From: Microbacterium sp. 11MF
GTDB lineage: Bacteria > Actinomycetota > Actinomycetes > Actinomycetales > Microbacteriaceae
DNA: 64,000 nt
Direction of reading: 5' to 3'
NCBI RefSeq assembly: GCF_000383475.1
Contig: NZ_KB911459.1
Span: forward strand, 262,467 to 326,466
Within the stretch, counting starts at the first letter, position 1. Every line of letters begins with the position of its first letter. The notes below the pieces were generated by a model. The model saw nothing but the letters and a program-made list of their open reading frames with translations, was not told where the DNA came from and did no database searches. Positions 52,500-64,000 of this stretch are shown one piece after another. Position numbers and translations under genes: made by a program.

Positions 52500-53656
52500 G
52501 GGACTACCTGCTCGCGTTCGTCATCACCGGCGCCCTCACCTTCGTCTTCTCGTGGGTCGTGTGGCGCGTGGCGATGAGATTCGGGCTCCACCCGGCGATC
52601 CGCGAGCGGGACGTGCACAAGACCCCCACGCCGCGGCTGGGAGGCGTGGCGATGTTCATCGGGATGCTCGGCTTCTTCGTCCTGTCCTCGCAGCTCCCCG
52701 CCTTCGCGATCGTCTGGCAGGAGCCGTCGATGGTGTGGTCGCTCCTCGGGGCCGCCGCGCTCATGGTCGTGGTGGGTGTCGCCGACGACCTCTGGGACCT
52801 CGACTGGATGATCAAGCTCGGCGCCCAGTTCGTCGCCGCCTGGATCGTCGTGTTCCTCGGCGGCATCCAGATCTTCTATCTGCCCTTCGGCCAGCAGGTC
52901 GTCGTGTCGAGCTGGGTGAGCATCAGCCTGTCGATCCTCCTGATCGTGATCGTCATGAACGCGGTCAACTTCATCGACGGTCTCGACGGCCTCGTCGCCG
53001 GTGTCTGCCTCATCGCCAACGCGGTGTTCTTCGCCTACTCCGCCATGCTCGTGCGCGATTTCGACAACAGCGAGCAGAGCAACACGGGTGTGTTCATCGC
53101 CATCGTGCTGCTCGGCATGTGCGCGGGCTTCCTGCCGTTCAACTGGAATCCGGCGCGGATGTTCATGGGGGATGCCGGTGCGCTCCTGCTCGGGCTCATG
53201 ATGGCGTCGTCCGCGATCGTCGTGACGGGCAATCTGCCGCCGAACCTGCTGAGCGACAACGACCTCTTCGGCCGCTCGCAGCTGCTCGGTGCTTTCATCC
53301 CCGTCATCCTCCCCGTGGTCATCGTGCTGCTCCCGCTCGTCGACTTCGGTCTCGCCGTCGTCCGCCGCATGGCGCAGGGCAAGTCCCCGTTCTCGCCCGA
53401 CCGCAAGCACCTCCATCACCGGATGCTCGACATGGGGCACACCGACCGCAACGCCGTCTTCGTGTTCTACGCATGGACCGCGGTCGTCTCCCTCTCCGTC
53501 CTCCTGATGTACATCGGCACGACGAAGGGGTGGCCGGGGCGGTACTGGCCCGGTGTCGCGTTCCTGATCATCGGATGCGTCGCGTGCGTCCTCGTCACCC
53601 TTCCCCCCGCGCGCCCTGCCCGTCCGGTCGCGCCCGAGCGAAAGGCCCTCTCATGA
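52496..53656 (+). CDS. Polyprenyl-phosphate GlcNAc-1-phosphate transferase (WecA/TagO-like)
   Basis: 386-residue polytopic membrane enzyme (10-11 TM helices) of the MraY/WecA superfamily. Catalytic Asp-containing loops: VVGVADDLWDLDW, NAVNFIDGLDGLVAG, FNWNPARMFMGDAGALLLG, and HLHHRMLDMGH near residue 310. Starts lipid-linked glycan synthesis (arabinogalactan-like or teichoic/rhamnose polymers). Position upstream of the ATP synthase is conserved in actinobacteria. Confidence 0.88.
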   Translation: MRDYLLAFVITGALTFVFSWVVWRVAMRFGLHPAIRERDVHKTPTPRLGGVAMFIGMLGFFVLSSQLPAFAIVWQEPSMVWSLLGAAALMVVVGVADDLWDLDWMIKLGAQFVAAWIVVFLGGIQIFYLPFGQQVVVSSWVSISLSILLIVIVMNAVNFIDGLDGLVAGVCLIANAVFFAYSAMLVRDFDNSEQSNTGVFIAIVLLGMCAGFLPFNWNPARMFMGDAGALLLGLMMASSAIVVTGNLPPNLLSDNDLFGRSQLLGAFIPVILPVVIVLLPLVDFGLAVVRRMAQGKSPFSPDRKHLHHRMLDMGHTDRNAVFVFYAWTAVVSLSVLLMYIGTTKGWPGRYWPGVAFLIIGCVACVLVTLPPARPARPVAPERKALS

Positions 53657-54162
53657 GCGCCCTGTCCTCCACCCGCATGCTCCGCACCGCTCTGGTGTGG
53701 TCGGGCATCGTCACCCTGGTCCTCGCCGTCGTCGGGGGAGTCGTGGGTCTGCTCGTGGCCGGCGTCTCGGGACTGTCGAGCGCGCTCGTGGCGGTCCTCA
53801 TGGCGGCCGTGTTCCTCGCCTTCACGATCGTCTCGATCCTCATCGCCAACCGCTTCTACGGCGACCCGCTGTTCGTCCCGATCTTCTTCGGGTCGGTCAT
53901 GGGCGGATGGATCCTGAAGTTCGTCGTCTTCCTCGTGGTGCTCTTCGTCCTCCGCGACCAGCCCTGGCTCACGCCGATGGTGTTCCTCATCTCCCTGATC
54001 GTGAGCATCATCGCCTCGCTCGTCGTCGACGTCGTCGTCATGATGCGCATGCGGATGCCGGCAGTCAGTGACACGACGCTGCCCACCGCCGCAGAGGTCG
54101 AGGCCGCAGAGGTGGAGGCGGGGGAGCGTCGGCACGGGGACACCAGCACCCCAGAGGCCTGA
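53653..54162 (+). CDS. AtpI-like small membrane protein
   Basis: 169-residue protein with four TM helices and an acidic C-terminal tail (VEAAEVEAGERRHGD). Position immediately upstream of atpB and size match the AtpI/uncB-type accessory protein that helps assemble the c-ring in other bacteria, though sequence similarity is too low to be sure. ATGA overlap with the preceding gene. Confidence 0.65.
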   Translation: MSALSSTRMLRTALVWSGIVTLVLAVVGGVVGLLVAGVSGLSSALVAVLMAAVFLAFTIVSILIANRFYGDPLFVPIFFGSVMGGWILKFVVFLVVLFVLRDQPWLTPMVFLISLIVSIIASLVVDVVVMMRMRMPAVSDTTLPTAAEVEAAEVEAGERRHGDTSTPEA

Positions 54163-54168
54163 TAGGCT
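54163..54168 (+). promoter_or_regulatory. -10 box of the atp operon
   Basis: TAGGCT directly after the stop codon of the AtpI-like gene; start point near 54175, leader about 95 bases. Confidence 0.45.
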
Positions 54169-54270
54169 GTTTCCGAGCCCGCCTGAACCCCGACGGGAAC
54201 GCCTGCGGAGTCAGCTCACCGACCATCGTCGCCCGATCGATAGATCGACGCCCCGAAGCTGGAGCCAGCG

Positions 54271-55363
<1,093 letters not shown>

Positions 55364-55392
55364 ACCGCGACTCAGATCACTAAGGAGACAGG

Positions 55393-55947
55393 ATGCTGAA
55401 CGCTCTTGTCGCGTACGCAGCCGAAGAGGGCGGGTCTCACAACCCGCTGATCCCGGCTTGGTACGACATCATCTGGTCCGGGGTCTGCTTCGTCGTGATC
55501 CTGTTCGTCTTCTGGCGGGTCGCCCTCCCGAAGATGCAGGTCCTGCTCGACCAGCGCGCCGCTGCCATCGAGGGCAACATCGCGAAGGCCGACGAGGCTC
55601 AGCGCAAGGCGGAAGCCGCCCTCGAGGAGTACACGGCCCAGCTGGCCGAGGCTCGCAAGGAGGCCGGCGAGATCCGCGAGACCGCCCGCGAGGACGGTAA
55701 GAAGATCGTCGCCGAGGCCAAGGACAACGCGTCGGTCGAGGCCGCACGCCTGACCTCCGCCGCGCACCACCAGATCGAGGCCGAGCGCCAGACCGCGCTC
55801 GTCTCGCTGCGGAGCGAAGTGGGCACCCTCGCCCTCGACCTCGCCGGTGGTGTCATCGGCGAGACGCTGTCCGACGACGCCAAGGCCAAGGCCGTGGTCG
55901 ACCGCTTCCTGGCCGACCTCGAATCCTCCGAGAAGGCAGCGAAGTAA
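55393..55947 (+). CDS. atpF: ATP synthase Fo subunit b
   Basis: 184-residue peripheral-stalk subunit: one N-terminal TM (YDIIWSGVCFVVILFVFW) and a long hydrophilic coiled-coil (residues 45-150). AAGGAGA before ATG. TAATG overlap with atpH. Confidence 0.95.
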   Translation: MLNALVAYAAEEGGSHNPLIPAWYDIIWSGVCFVVILFVFWRVALPKMQVLLDQRAAAIEGNIAKADEAQRKAEAALEEYTAQLAEARKEAGEIRETAREDGKKIVAEAKDNASVEAARLTSAAHHQIEAERQTALVSLRSEVGTLALDLAGGVIGETLSDDAKAKAVVDRFLADLESSEKAAK

Positions 55948-56735
55948 TGGGCAGCGCGACCACTCAAGCCCTCGCGGCGACGACGTCGGCCCTCACGGCC
56001 GCGCCGGGCGTCGACCTCGGTGTCGCCCGCGAGCTCTTCGCCGCGGTGCGCACCCTGGCCGGCTCGTCGCAGCTGAGCGGCGCGCTCTCGGATGCCTCGG
56101 TGCCCGCCGAAGCTCGACGTGCGCTCGTCTCGCGCGTCTTCGGCGGGTACTCGGCTGCGACCGGGTCGGTCCTCGACGCGGCCGTCGCCGAGCGCTGGTC
56201 GTCGTCGGCGGACCTGATCTCGGGGATCGAGGAGGCCGGCGTCCGCGCCGCCGCCATGGCCGAGCCGCAGGTCGACGTCGAGGCCGAGCTCTTCTCCGTG
56301 GCGCGTACGATCGCCGCCAACCCCGAGCTCGAGCTCGCGCTGGGCAGCCGGCTCGGTGACGCATCCGCCAAGGGCGCGCTCATCGAGACCCTGCTGAACG
56401 GCCGCGCCGCCGCATCGACGGTTGCGATCGTGTCGTCTCTCGTCCAGGTACCGCGGGAACGACGGGTCCGCTCGATGCTCAGCCGTGCGCTGCGTGTCGT
56501 CGCCGACCAGCGCGGACGCGCCGTCGCCACCGTCTTCGCGGCCGCGGAGCTCACCGACGAGCAGACGTCCCGCCTCCAGCGCACCCTCGCGGTGCGCTAC
56601 GGCACCGAGGTCTCGCTGAACGTCGTCCTCGACCCCACGGTCGTCGGCGGTGTCCGCATCGAGATCGGCGACGACGTGATCGACTCCACCGTCTCGTCCC
56701 GACTGGGCGACCTCCGCCAGCGTCTGGCGGGCTGA
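55947..56735 (+). CDS. atpH: ATP synthase F1 subunit delta
   Basis: 262-residue delta subunit linking the F1 top to subunit b; N-terminal helical domain and C-terminal domain [25 protein letters not shown]. Length (about 260-270) is typical for actinobacteria, longer than the E. coli 177. Followed by a 75-base gap holding a 7-bp hairpin. Confidence 0.93.
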   Translation: MGSATTQALAATTSALTAAPGVDLGVARELFAAVRTLAGSSQLSGALSDASVPAEARRALVSRVFGGYSAATGSVLDAAVAERWSSSADLISGIEEAGVRAAAMAEPQVDVEAELFSVARTIAANPELELALGSRLGDASAKGALIETLLNGRAAASTVAIVSSLVQVPRERRVRSMLSRALRVVADQRGRAVATVFAAAELTDEQTSRLQRTLAVRYGTEVSLNVVLDPTVVGGVRIEIGDDVIDSTVSSRLGDLRQRLAG

Positions 56736-56741
56736 CTCTTC

Positions 56742-56760
56742 CCGCTCCACCGAGGAGCGG
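56742..56760 (+). other. Hairpin between atpH and atpA
   Basis: CCGCTCC-ACCGA-GGAGCGG, a perfect 7-bp stem within the operon; could be a processing or stability element setting atpA expression. No U-tract. Confidence 0.4.
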
Positions 56761-56809
56761 ACCCGGCAGGCCAGGTGCCCGCCACAAGACCTCACTAAGA
56801 AGGAAGACC

Positions 56810-58450
56810 ATGGCAGAACTGTCCATCAGCCCCGACGTCATCCGTGACGCGCTGAAAGACTTCGTCGCCGCCTACGAGCCCACCGGGGCAGCGGCGACCG
56901 AGGTCGGCACCGTCGTCGACGCCGCGGACGGCATCGCCCACGTCGAGGGCCTGCCCGGCGTGATGGCGAACGAGCTCGTGCGCTTCGAGAACGGCGTCGA
57001 GGGCCTCGCGCAGAACCTCGACGAGCACGAGATCGGTGTCGTCGTCCTCGGTGACTTCTCGGGCATCGAAGCCGGCCAGAAGGTCACCCGCTCCGGCGAG
57101 GTCCTCTCGGTCGGTGTCGGCGAGGGCTACCTCGGCCGCGTCGTCGACCCGCTCGGCAACCCGATCGACGGTCTCGGCGAGATCGCCACGACCGGCCGCC
57201 GCGCCCTCGAGCTGCAGGCGCCCGGCGTCATGCAGCGCAAGTCGGTCCACGAGCCGATGCAGACCGGCATCAAGGCCATCGACGCGATGATCCCCGTCGG
57301 CCGCGGTCAGCGCCAGCTGATCATCGGCGACCGCCAGACCGGCAAGACGGCCATCGCGATCGACACGATCATCAACCAGAAGGCCAACTGGGAGTCGGGC
57401 GACGTCACGAAGCAGGTCCGCTGCATCTACGTCGCGATCGGCCAGAAGGGCTCGACCATCGCTTCGGTGAAGGGCGCCCTCGAGGACGCCGGTGCCATGG
57501 AGTACACGACGATCGTCGCGGCCCCGGCATCCGACCCCGCCGGCTTCAAGTACCTCGCTCCCTACACCGGCTCGGCCATCGGTCAGCACTGGATGTACGA
57601 GGGCAAGCACGTCCTGATCATCTTCGACGACCTGTCGAAGCAGGCCGAGGCCTACCGCGCCGTGTCGCTGCTCCTGCGTCGTCCGCCGGGCCGTGAGGCG
57701 TACCCCGGTGACGTCTTCTACCTGCACTCGCGTCTGCTCGAGCGTTGCGCGAAGCTGTCCGACGAGCTCGGTGCCGGTTCGATGACGGGTCTGCCCATCA
57801 TCGAGACCAAGGCCAACGACGTCTCGGCTTACATCCCGACCAACGTGATCTCGATCACCGACGGCCAGATCTTCCTGCAGTCCGACCTCTTCAACGCCAA
57901 CCAGCGTCCCGCGGTCGACGTGGGTATCTCGGTCTCGCGTGTCGGTGGCGACGCCCAGGTGAAGTCGATCAAGAAGGTCTCGGGAACGCTCAAGCTCGAG
58001 CTCGCCCAGTACCGCTCGCTCGAGGCCTTCGCGATGTTCGCATCCGACCTCGACGCCGCGTCGCGTCGACAGCTGGCTCGTGGTGCACGTCTGACGGAGC
58101 TCCTGAAGCAGCCGCAGTACTCGCCGTACCCCGTCGAGGAGCAGGTCGTCTCGATCTGGGCCGGAACGAACGGCAAGCTCGACACGATCGAGGTGGAGGA
58201 CGTCCTCCGTTTCGAGCGCGAACTGCTCGACCACCTGAAGCGGAACACGTCGATCCTCGACACCCTGCGCGACTCGAACGTCCTGGACGACAACACCGCC
58301 GGCGAGCTCGAGAAGGCCGTAGACGCCTTCGTCCTCGAGTTCCAGGGCGGCAAGGGTCAGGCACTCGGCACGCCGGGTCACGAAGAGGTCGCTGCTGCGG
58401 ACGTCGATGACGTGAACCAGGAGAAGATCGTCAAGGGCCGCCGCGGCTGA
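56810..58450 (+). CDS. atpA: ATP synthase F1 subunit alpha
   Basis: 546 residues, non-catalytic nucleotide-binding subunit. Walker [10 protein letters not shown] near residue 173, and [12 protein letters not shown]. The catalytic-site arginine finger lies in [11 protein letters not shown] region. Extended Glu/Asp-rich C-terminus typical of actinobacteria. AAGGAAG before ATG. Confidence 0.97.
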   Translation: MAELSISPDVIRDALKDFVAAYEPTGAAATEVGTVVDAADGIAHVEGLPGVMANELVRFENGVEGLAQNLDEHEIGVVVLGDFSGIEAGQKVTRSGEVLSVGVGEGYLGRVVDPLGNPIDGLGEIATTGRRALELQAPGVMQRKSVHEPMQTGIKAIDAMIPVGRGQRQLIIGDRQTGKTAIAIDTIINQKANWESGDVTKQVRCIYVAIGQKGSTIASVKGALEDAGAMEYTTIVAAPASDPAGFKYLAPYTGSAIGQHWMYEGKHVLIIFDDLSKQAEAYRAVSLLLRRPPGREAYPGDVFYLHSRLLERCAKLSDELGAGSMTGLPIIETKANDVSAYIPTNVISITDGQIFLQSDLFNANQRPAVDVGISVSRVGGDAQVKSIKKVSGTLKLELAQYRSLEAFAMFASDLDAASRRQLARGARLTELLKQPQYSPYPVEEQVVSIWAGTNGKLDTIEVEDVLRFERELLDHLKRNTSILDTLRDSNVLDDNTAGELEKAVDAFVLEFQGGKGQALGTPGHEEVAAADVDDVNQEKIVKGRRG

Positions 58451-58473
58451 CGCCGACGGGAGACTCATAACCT

Positions 58474-60841
<2,368 letters not shown>

Positions 60842-60842
60842 C

Positions 60843-61103
60843 ATGGCGCTGACCGTCACCCTCGTCTCCGCTGAGGCGGAGGTCTGGCACGGCGAGGCGA
60901 GCCTCGTCGTGGCCAAGACGGTCGAGGGCGAGATCGGCTTCATGGCCGGTCACGAGCCCGTGCTCGCGATCCTCGCCGAAGGACAGGTCCGCGTCACGCA
61001 GTCGAACGGCGAGAAGATCGTCGCGACGGCGGAGGACGGTTTCCTCTCGATGGAGAACGACGAGCTCACCATCGTGGCCGGGAACGCAGCCCTGCAGTCC
61101 TGA
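60843..61103 (+). CDS. atpC: ATP synthase F1 subunit epsilon, short form
   Basis: 86-residue protein with only the N-terminal beta-sandwich domain: LTVTLVSAEAEVWHGEASLVVAKTVEGEIGFMAGHEPVLAIL, ending AGNAALQS. The C-terminal two-helix domain that inhibits ATP hydrolysis in other bacteria is absent (typical epsilon: 120-140 residues). Not a truncation by frameshift: the intrinsic terminator begins 12 bases after the stop. Confidence 0.95.
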   Translation: MALTVTLVSAEAEVWHGEASLVVAKTVEGEIGFMAGHEPVLAILAEGQVRVTQSNGEKIVATAEDGFLSMENDELTIVAGNAALQS

Positions 61104-61115
61104 CACCCCTTTCAC

Positions 61116-61153
61116 GCAGCGCCGCCCGGTTCGCCGGGCGGCGCTGCGCTTTT
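61116..61153 (+). terminator. Intrinsic terminator of the atp operon
   Basis: GCAGCGCCGCCCGG-TTCG-CCGGGCGGCGCTGC, a perfect 14-bp stem with a UUCG tetraloop, then GCTTTT. The best canonical terminator in the window. Confidence 0.95.
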
Positions 61154-61169
61154 CCCTGGAGGTCGCGTC

Positions 61170-61934
61170 GTGCTGATCCTGCTCCCGCCGTCCGAGACGA
61201 AGCGCCCCGGCGGCGACGGACCGCCGTGGCATGCGGACGCTCTCTCGTTCCCGGGCCTCCGCGCCGAACGCGATCGGGTGGTCGATGCGCTCGTCGCGCT
61301 GAGTGACGACGAGGACACCGCGGCCCGGGTGCTCAAGTTGTCCGCCCGGCAGCGGGGGGAGATCGCCGTGAACGCCGCGCTCCGGACCTCGCCCACGGTC
61401 CCCGCCGCGGACCGGTACACCGGCGTGCTGTTCGACGCCCTCGACGCGTCGACCCTGGATGATGCGGCCCGGGAGTGGCTGCGGAGCCGTGTCGCGATCC
61501 ACTCGGCGCCCTTCGGCGTCGTGGGGGCACTCGACCCGCTTCCCGCTTACCGGCTGGGTGCCGGCATCCGCCTCCCCGGTCTGCCGTCGATGAGGTCGGT
61601 GTGGGCGGATGCCGTCGGTGCCGCGATCGCGGCTACGGCGCCGTCGTTCGTGCTCGACCTGCGGTCGGAGGCGTACGTGACGCTGGGGCCCGTGCCGGCG
61701 GAGATCCCGCAGGCCTATGTGCGGGTCGTCTCCGAGGGGCCCGACGGCGCTGTCCGCGCGCTCAACCATTTCAACAAGCACGCGAAGGGGGAGCTGGTCC
61801 GCCGCCTCGCCTCGACCCGGCCCCACACCACGGATCCGGCCGGGCTCATGCGATGGGCGCAGGACGAGGGGATCGTCCTGCGCCCATCGGGGGCCGGAGA
61901 GCTGGAGCTCGTCGTGCCTACCGTTACGAGATGA
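61170..61934 (+). CDS. yaaA: Peroxide stress protein YaaA (DUF328)
   Basis: 254-residue DNA-binding protein that protects against oxidative damage by lowering free iron in E. coli. ILLPPSETKRPGGDG at the start, GLRAERDRVVDALVALS, and HFNKHAKGELVR near residue 201 are family signatures. GTG 61170 has a strong GGAGGT 6 bases upstream. 3' end overlaps the DUF4870 gene by 11 bases. Confidence 0.88.
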   Translation: MLILLPPSETKRPGGDGPPWHADALSFPGLRAERDRVVDALVALSDDEDTAARVLKLSARQRGEIAVNAALRTSPTVPAADRYTGVLFDALDASTLDDAAREWLRSRVAIHSAPFGVVGALDPLPAYRLGAGIRLPGLPSMRSVWADAVGAAIAATAPSFVLDLRSEAYVTLGPVPAEIPQAYVRVVSEGPDGAVRALNHFNKHAKGELVRRLASTRPHTTDPAGLMRWAQDEGIVLRPSGAGELELVVPTVTR

Positions 61935-62457
61935 GGCGGAGCGTGACCGGGTAGCGGTAGTTTCCGCCGGCGTTGACGCGCACCCCGCCGAGGATCGAGA
62001 ACACGATGTTCACGACCCACAGGGCGACGGGGAGAAGTCCGATCAGCAGGCCGATGACCGGGATCCAGCCGAGCACGAGCGTGAGGATCCAGGCCGCGAC
62101 CATCGCGATCGTGAACGTGATCTGCCAGTTGAGCGCTTCTTTGCCTTCGGCGTTCGTCCGGGGTCCCCGGTCCTTGAAGATCAGCCAGATGACGAGGGCG
62201 GGAACGAATCCGATGACGCCGCCGAAGTGCGCGAAGGATGCCCACTGCTTGTCCTGGTCGGGCGGAAGCGGACCCGAGGGCGCCGGCTGGGCGTAGGGCT
62301 GCGACGGAGGTTGCTGCCCGTAGGGCTGCTGCGGTGGCGGTGAGTAGGGCTGCTGCGGCGGTGCCGGGTGGTCGTTGGGCGCCTGCCCGGGGGGCGGCGT
62401 CGGACCGCCAGCGGGAGGAGTGGGCCCGCCGTTCTGCGGGGGATTCGGATCTGACAT
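61924..62457 (-). CDS. DUF4870 (Tic20-like) membrane protein with Pro/Gln-rich N-terminus
   Basis: 177 residues. Residues 1-68 are low complexity (repeats of PPPQQPYG and PPSQPYAQP). Then a DUF4870 domain: WASFAHFGGVIGFVPALVIWLIF, KEALNWQITF, and two more TM helices ending in VFSILGGVRVNAGGNYRYP. AGGAGG before ATG. Function unknown. Confidence 0.85.
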   Translation of the reverse strand: MSDPNPPQNGGPTPPAGGPTPPPGQAPNDHPAPPQQPYSPPPQQPYGQQPPSQPYAQPAPSGPLPPDQDKQWASFAHFGGVIGFVPALVIWLIFKDRGPRTNAEGKEALNWQITFTIAMVAAWILTLVLGWIPVIGLLIGLLPVALWVVNIVFSILGGVRVNAGGNYRYPVTLRLIS

Positions 62458-62523
62458 CGCTGTGTCCTCCTGTCGGGGTCGCCGCGGGCGCGGCGTCCGG
62501 CGCGCGTGCGCCGGTTCAGCGAA

Positions 62524-62553
62524 ACCGTAGTGCCCTCCACCAGTGCAGGGCAA
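62524..62553 (-). promoter_or_regulatory. Promoter of the DUF4870 gene
   Basis: Minus-strand TTGCCC, 18 bases, TACGGT; a good sigma-A pair. Leader about 60 bases. Confidence 0.5.
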
Positions 62554-62589
62554 CGGCTTGTGCCGCGAGATGACGGGGGTGGTGTCCAC

Positions 62590-62595
62590 TAGAGT
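62590..62595 (+). promoter_or_regulatory. -10 box of the PP2C gene
   Basis: TAGAGT; start point near 62602, leader about 30 bases with AAGGCGGA before GTG 62633. Confidence 0.4.
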
Positions 62596-62632
62596 GTGAA
62601 GACGCTGCACCGATCAGGAAAGAAGGCGGAGC

Positions 62633-63451
62633 GTGCCCGAAGTCGTCACCTCATCCCGCGTCGTCACCACCGGCACGGGTTCCGTCGAGGTGCGCTGGGC
62701 CGAGGTCACCCACCAGGGCCGGCGACGCGAGAACAACCAGGACGCCGTCCTCTCCGCGTTCCCCCTCTTCGTCGTCGCAGACGGCATGGGCGGTCACATC
62801 GGCGGCGAGATCGCGAGCTCTCGGACCGTCGAGCGACTGTCGGCCGCGGTCGATCGTGGAACCGTCTCTCCCGAAGTGATCGAGGACGCCCTCGAGCGCG
62901 CGGTCGATGACATCGCGTCGCATTCCGAGACGACGGACGACGGCACCGGCACGACCGTGACCGGCGTCTACCTCGACCTCACGGGTGACGAGCCGACCTG
63001 GGTGACTCTCAACATCGGCGACTCGCGCGTGTATCTCCTCCGCGACGGCGCCCTCGCTCAGGTGACGACCGACCACTCGGTGGTCCAGGAACTCATCGCC
63101 GCAGGTCGCCTCAGCCCCGAAGAGGCCGAGAACCACCCCTACGGGAACGTCATCACCCGCGCCGTGGGACCCAGCGACGGTGTCGTGCCCGACTACGTCC
63201 GTCTCGAGGTTGTCGACGGCGATCGCTTCGTCGTCTGCAGCGACGGGCTGACCAAAGAACTCACCGACTACGGCATCCTCCACTTCCTTCTGCAGCACCA
63301 CGATCCGGCCGCCGCAGTCGACGCGATGCTCGAAGCCGCGCTCGAGAACGGCGGCCGCGACAACGTCTCGATCATCGTCGTGGGTGCGCGGTTCCTCTCG
63401 GCGGACGACGACACCGCGACCGTCGAGATCTCCTCCCCGGTCGCCTCCTGA
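62633..63451 (+). CDS. PP2C-family serine/threonine phosphatase
   Basis: 272-residue metal-dependent phosphatase. GRRRENNQDAVLSAFPLFVVADGMGGHIGGE with metal-binding Asp, then TTVTGVYL, NIGDSRVYLLRDG, FVVCSDGLT and GRDNVSIIVVGARF; the PP2C metal core is complete. No TM segment. Position next to an FtsK/EccC-like gene points to a forkhead/kinase/secretion cluster continuing beyond the window. Confidence 0.9.
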   Translation: MPEVVTSSRVVTTGTGSVEVRWAEVTHQGRRRENNQDAVLSAFPLFVVADGMGGHIGGEIASSRTVERLSAAVDRGTVSPEVIEDALERAVDDIASHSETTDDGTGTTVTGVYLDLTGDEPTWVTLNIGDSRVYLLRDGALAQVTTDHSVVQELIAAGRLSPEEAENHPYGNVITRAVGPSDGVVPDYVRLEVVDGDRFVVCSDGLTKELTDYGILHFLLQHHDPAAAVDAMLEAALENGGRDNVSIIVVGARFLSADDDTATVEISSPVAS

Positions 63452-63503
63452 CGGATTCGTCCACAGGCCGTCGTCTCCCGCGTCTGCGGGTGGTGTCGTC
63501 TGA

Positions 63504-63529
63504 CGAGAGTGGATGCGTGTCCACTCTCG
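63504..63529. repeat. 10-bp inverted repeat enclosing a start codon
   Basis: CGAGAGTGGA (63504-63513), six bases TGCGTG, TCCACTCTCG (63520-63529). The GTG of the FtsK-like gene is bases 63517-63519, in the loop. The left arm also contains GAGAGT, 6 bases before the GTG, as in a leaderless -10 box. Confidence 0.6.
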
Positions 63530-64000
63530 CTCCCGATGACCCGCTGACCCTCCCGCGTCGACCCGCGCCGACACCGCGTCCGCCGCTTCCCCTGATGACC
63601 GCCGTCGTGCCGGTCATCGGCGCGGTCGTCCTCTGGGCGGTGACGGGATCGGCCTACGCCCTCCTGTTCGCAGCGCTCGGACCCCTGATCGCGGTGGCCT
63701 CGGTCGCGGACGCCGCGCGCACGTCGAGGCGGACCGCGAAGAAGGATGCCGCAGCCCTCAGGCGCGAGCTCGCGCAGGCCGAGGTCGAGGTGGCCCGCAG
63801 ACACGAGGACGAACGCGAGCAGCGGTGGGCGACGCATCCGGACGTTCAACGGTTCCTCGCGAGGCCCGAATCGATCTGGCGCTCCGTGGCCGAACGCGAG
63901 GCCATGCTGGTCGTCGGGTCCGGTGATGACGCCAGCGCTCTCCGCGTCACGGGCGGCGACGGTGATGACGCGGCGACCGCGCTGCGTCGCAGCGCCGGCG
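63517..64000 (+). CDS. FtsK/SpoIIIE (EccC-like) protein, N-terminal part
   Basis: 161 codons visible, running off the right edge. Pro/Arg-rich N-terminus, two TM helices near residues 27-70 (TAVVPVIGAVVLWAVTGSAY, LFAALGPLIAVASVADAA), then a basic helix (SRRTAKKDAAALRREL) and ATHPDVQRFLARPESIWR, seen in the N-terminal part of type VII-secretion-type FtsK/SpoIIIE ATPases. The ATPase cores would lie beyond the window. Start is GTG 63517. Confidence 0.65.
   Translation, partial: MSTLAPDDPLTLPRRPAPTPRPPLPLMTAVVPVIGAVVLWAVTGSAYALLFAALGPLIAVASVADAARTSRRTAKKDAAALRRELAQAEVEVARRHEDEREQRWATHPDVQRFLARPESIWRSVAEREAMLVVGSGDDASALRVTGGDGDDAATALRRSAG

Noticed and set aside
54163..54270. Possible frameshift at the beginning of atpB
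   Set aside because: Reading frame is continuous from 54244 through TM1 into the conserved core; only the start codon is unusual.

Overview
The window is a very high-GC, gene-dense stretch of an actinobacterial chromosome, most likely from the family Microbacteriaceae and plausibly the genus Microbacterium. The evidence is the actinobacterial gene order argS-lysA-hom-thrC-thrB-rho-prfA-prmC-tsaC-wecA-like-atpBEFHAGDC, a Rho factor with a long low-complexity N-terminus, very frequent leaderless start codons placed 6 to 8 bases after a TAnnnT -10 box, and heavy use of GTG starts and 4-base ATGA/GTGA overlaps. There is no insertion sequence, prophage, integrase or CRISPR array, and no gap between genes reaches 300 bases (the largest is 261 bases, 7317-7577). 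The assignment to a genus is inference.

Layout. 1-6107: a partial Old Yellow Enzyme, NAD(P)H-hydrate repair (nnrD), a membrane glycosyltransferase, a thiamine-binding protein, an MFS exporter, an SRPBCC protein and a carotenoid-desaturase-like flavoprotein. 6114-9461: methionine synthesis from O-acetylhomoserine (metX, metY). 9623-15169: an SDR, an MFS exporter, a phosphoribosyltransferase, uracil-DNA glycosylase, an acetyltransferase, and an M4 metalloprotease paired with its emfourin-type inhibitor. 15213-20131: a complete peptide/nickel-type ABC importer operon. 20235-26534: small enzymes, an arginase-family hydrolase and a PspA plus TPM-domain envelope-stress pair. 26700-38435: a mosaic of single genes, including trmB, two tyrosine phosphatases, a guanidine-III riboswitch controlling a guanidinium exporter (gdx), tRNA-Arg(CCG), a NUDIX hydrolase, a transglutaminase and a GAF histidine kinase. 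38466-54162: argS, lmeA-like, the lysine/threonine operon, rho, prfA, cysE-cysK (opposite strand), prmC, tsaC, the wecA-like lipid-linked sugar transferase and an AtpI-like protein. 54271-61103: the full F1Fo ATP synthase operon, closed by a textbook UUCG-loop terminator. 61170-64000: yaaA, a DUF4870 protein, a PP2C phosphatase and the start of an FtsK/EccC-type ATPase.

How the genes work together. The amino-acid genes form one aspartate-family network: hom makes homoserine, thrB and thrC take it to threonine, metX and metY take it to homocysteine, and lysA makes lysine. cysE and cysK supply cysteine. rho, prfA and prmC (which methylates release factors) form a transcription/translation termination block beside the ATP synthase operon.

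Most notable signals. (1) Three genes (a stress-type flavin-binding protein and two tiny acidic proteins) share a GCTGTCAA element exactly 28 bases upstream of their -10 hexamer. (2) A guanidine-III riboswitch lies in front of gdx. (3) atpB has no ATG, GTG or TTG start that keeps its first membrane helix and seems to start at CTG. (4) Rho lacks the usual N-terminal helix bundle and carries a 270-residue disordered region with Arg-Ser and Gln/Asn/Gly stretches. (5) The heptamer GGATGCC/GGCATCC recurs far more often than base composition would predict. (6) The FtsK-like gene has its start codon in the loop of a 10-bp inverted repeat.
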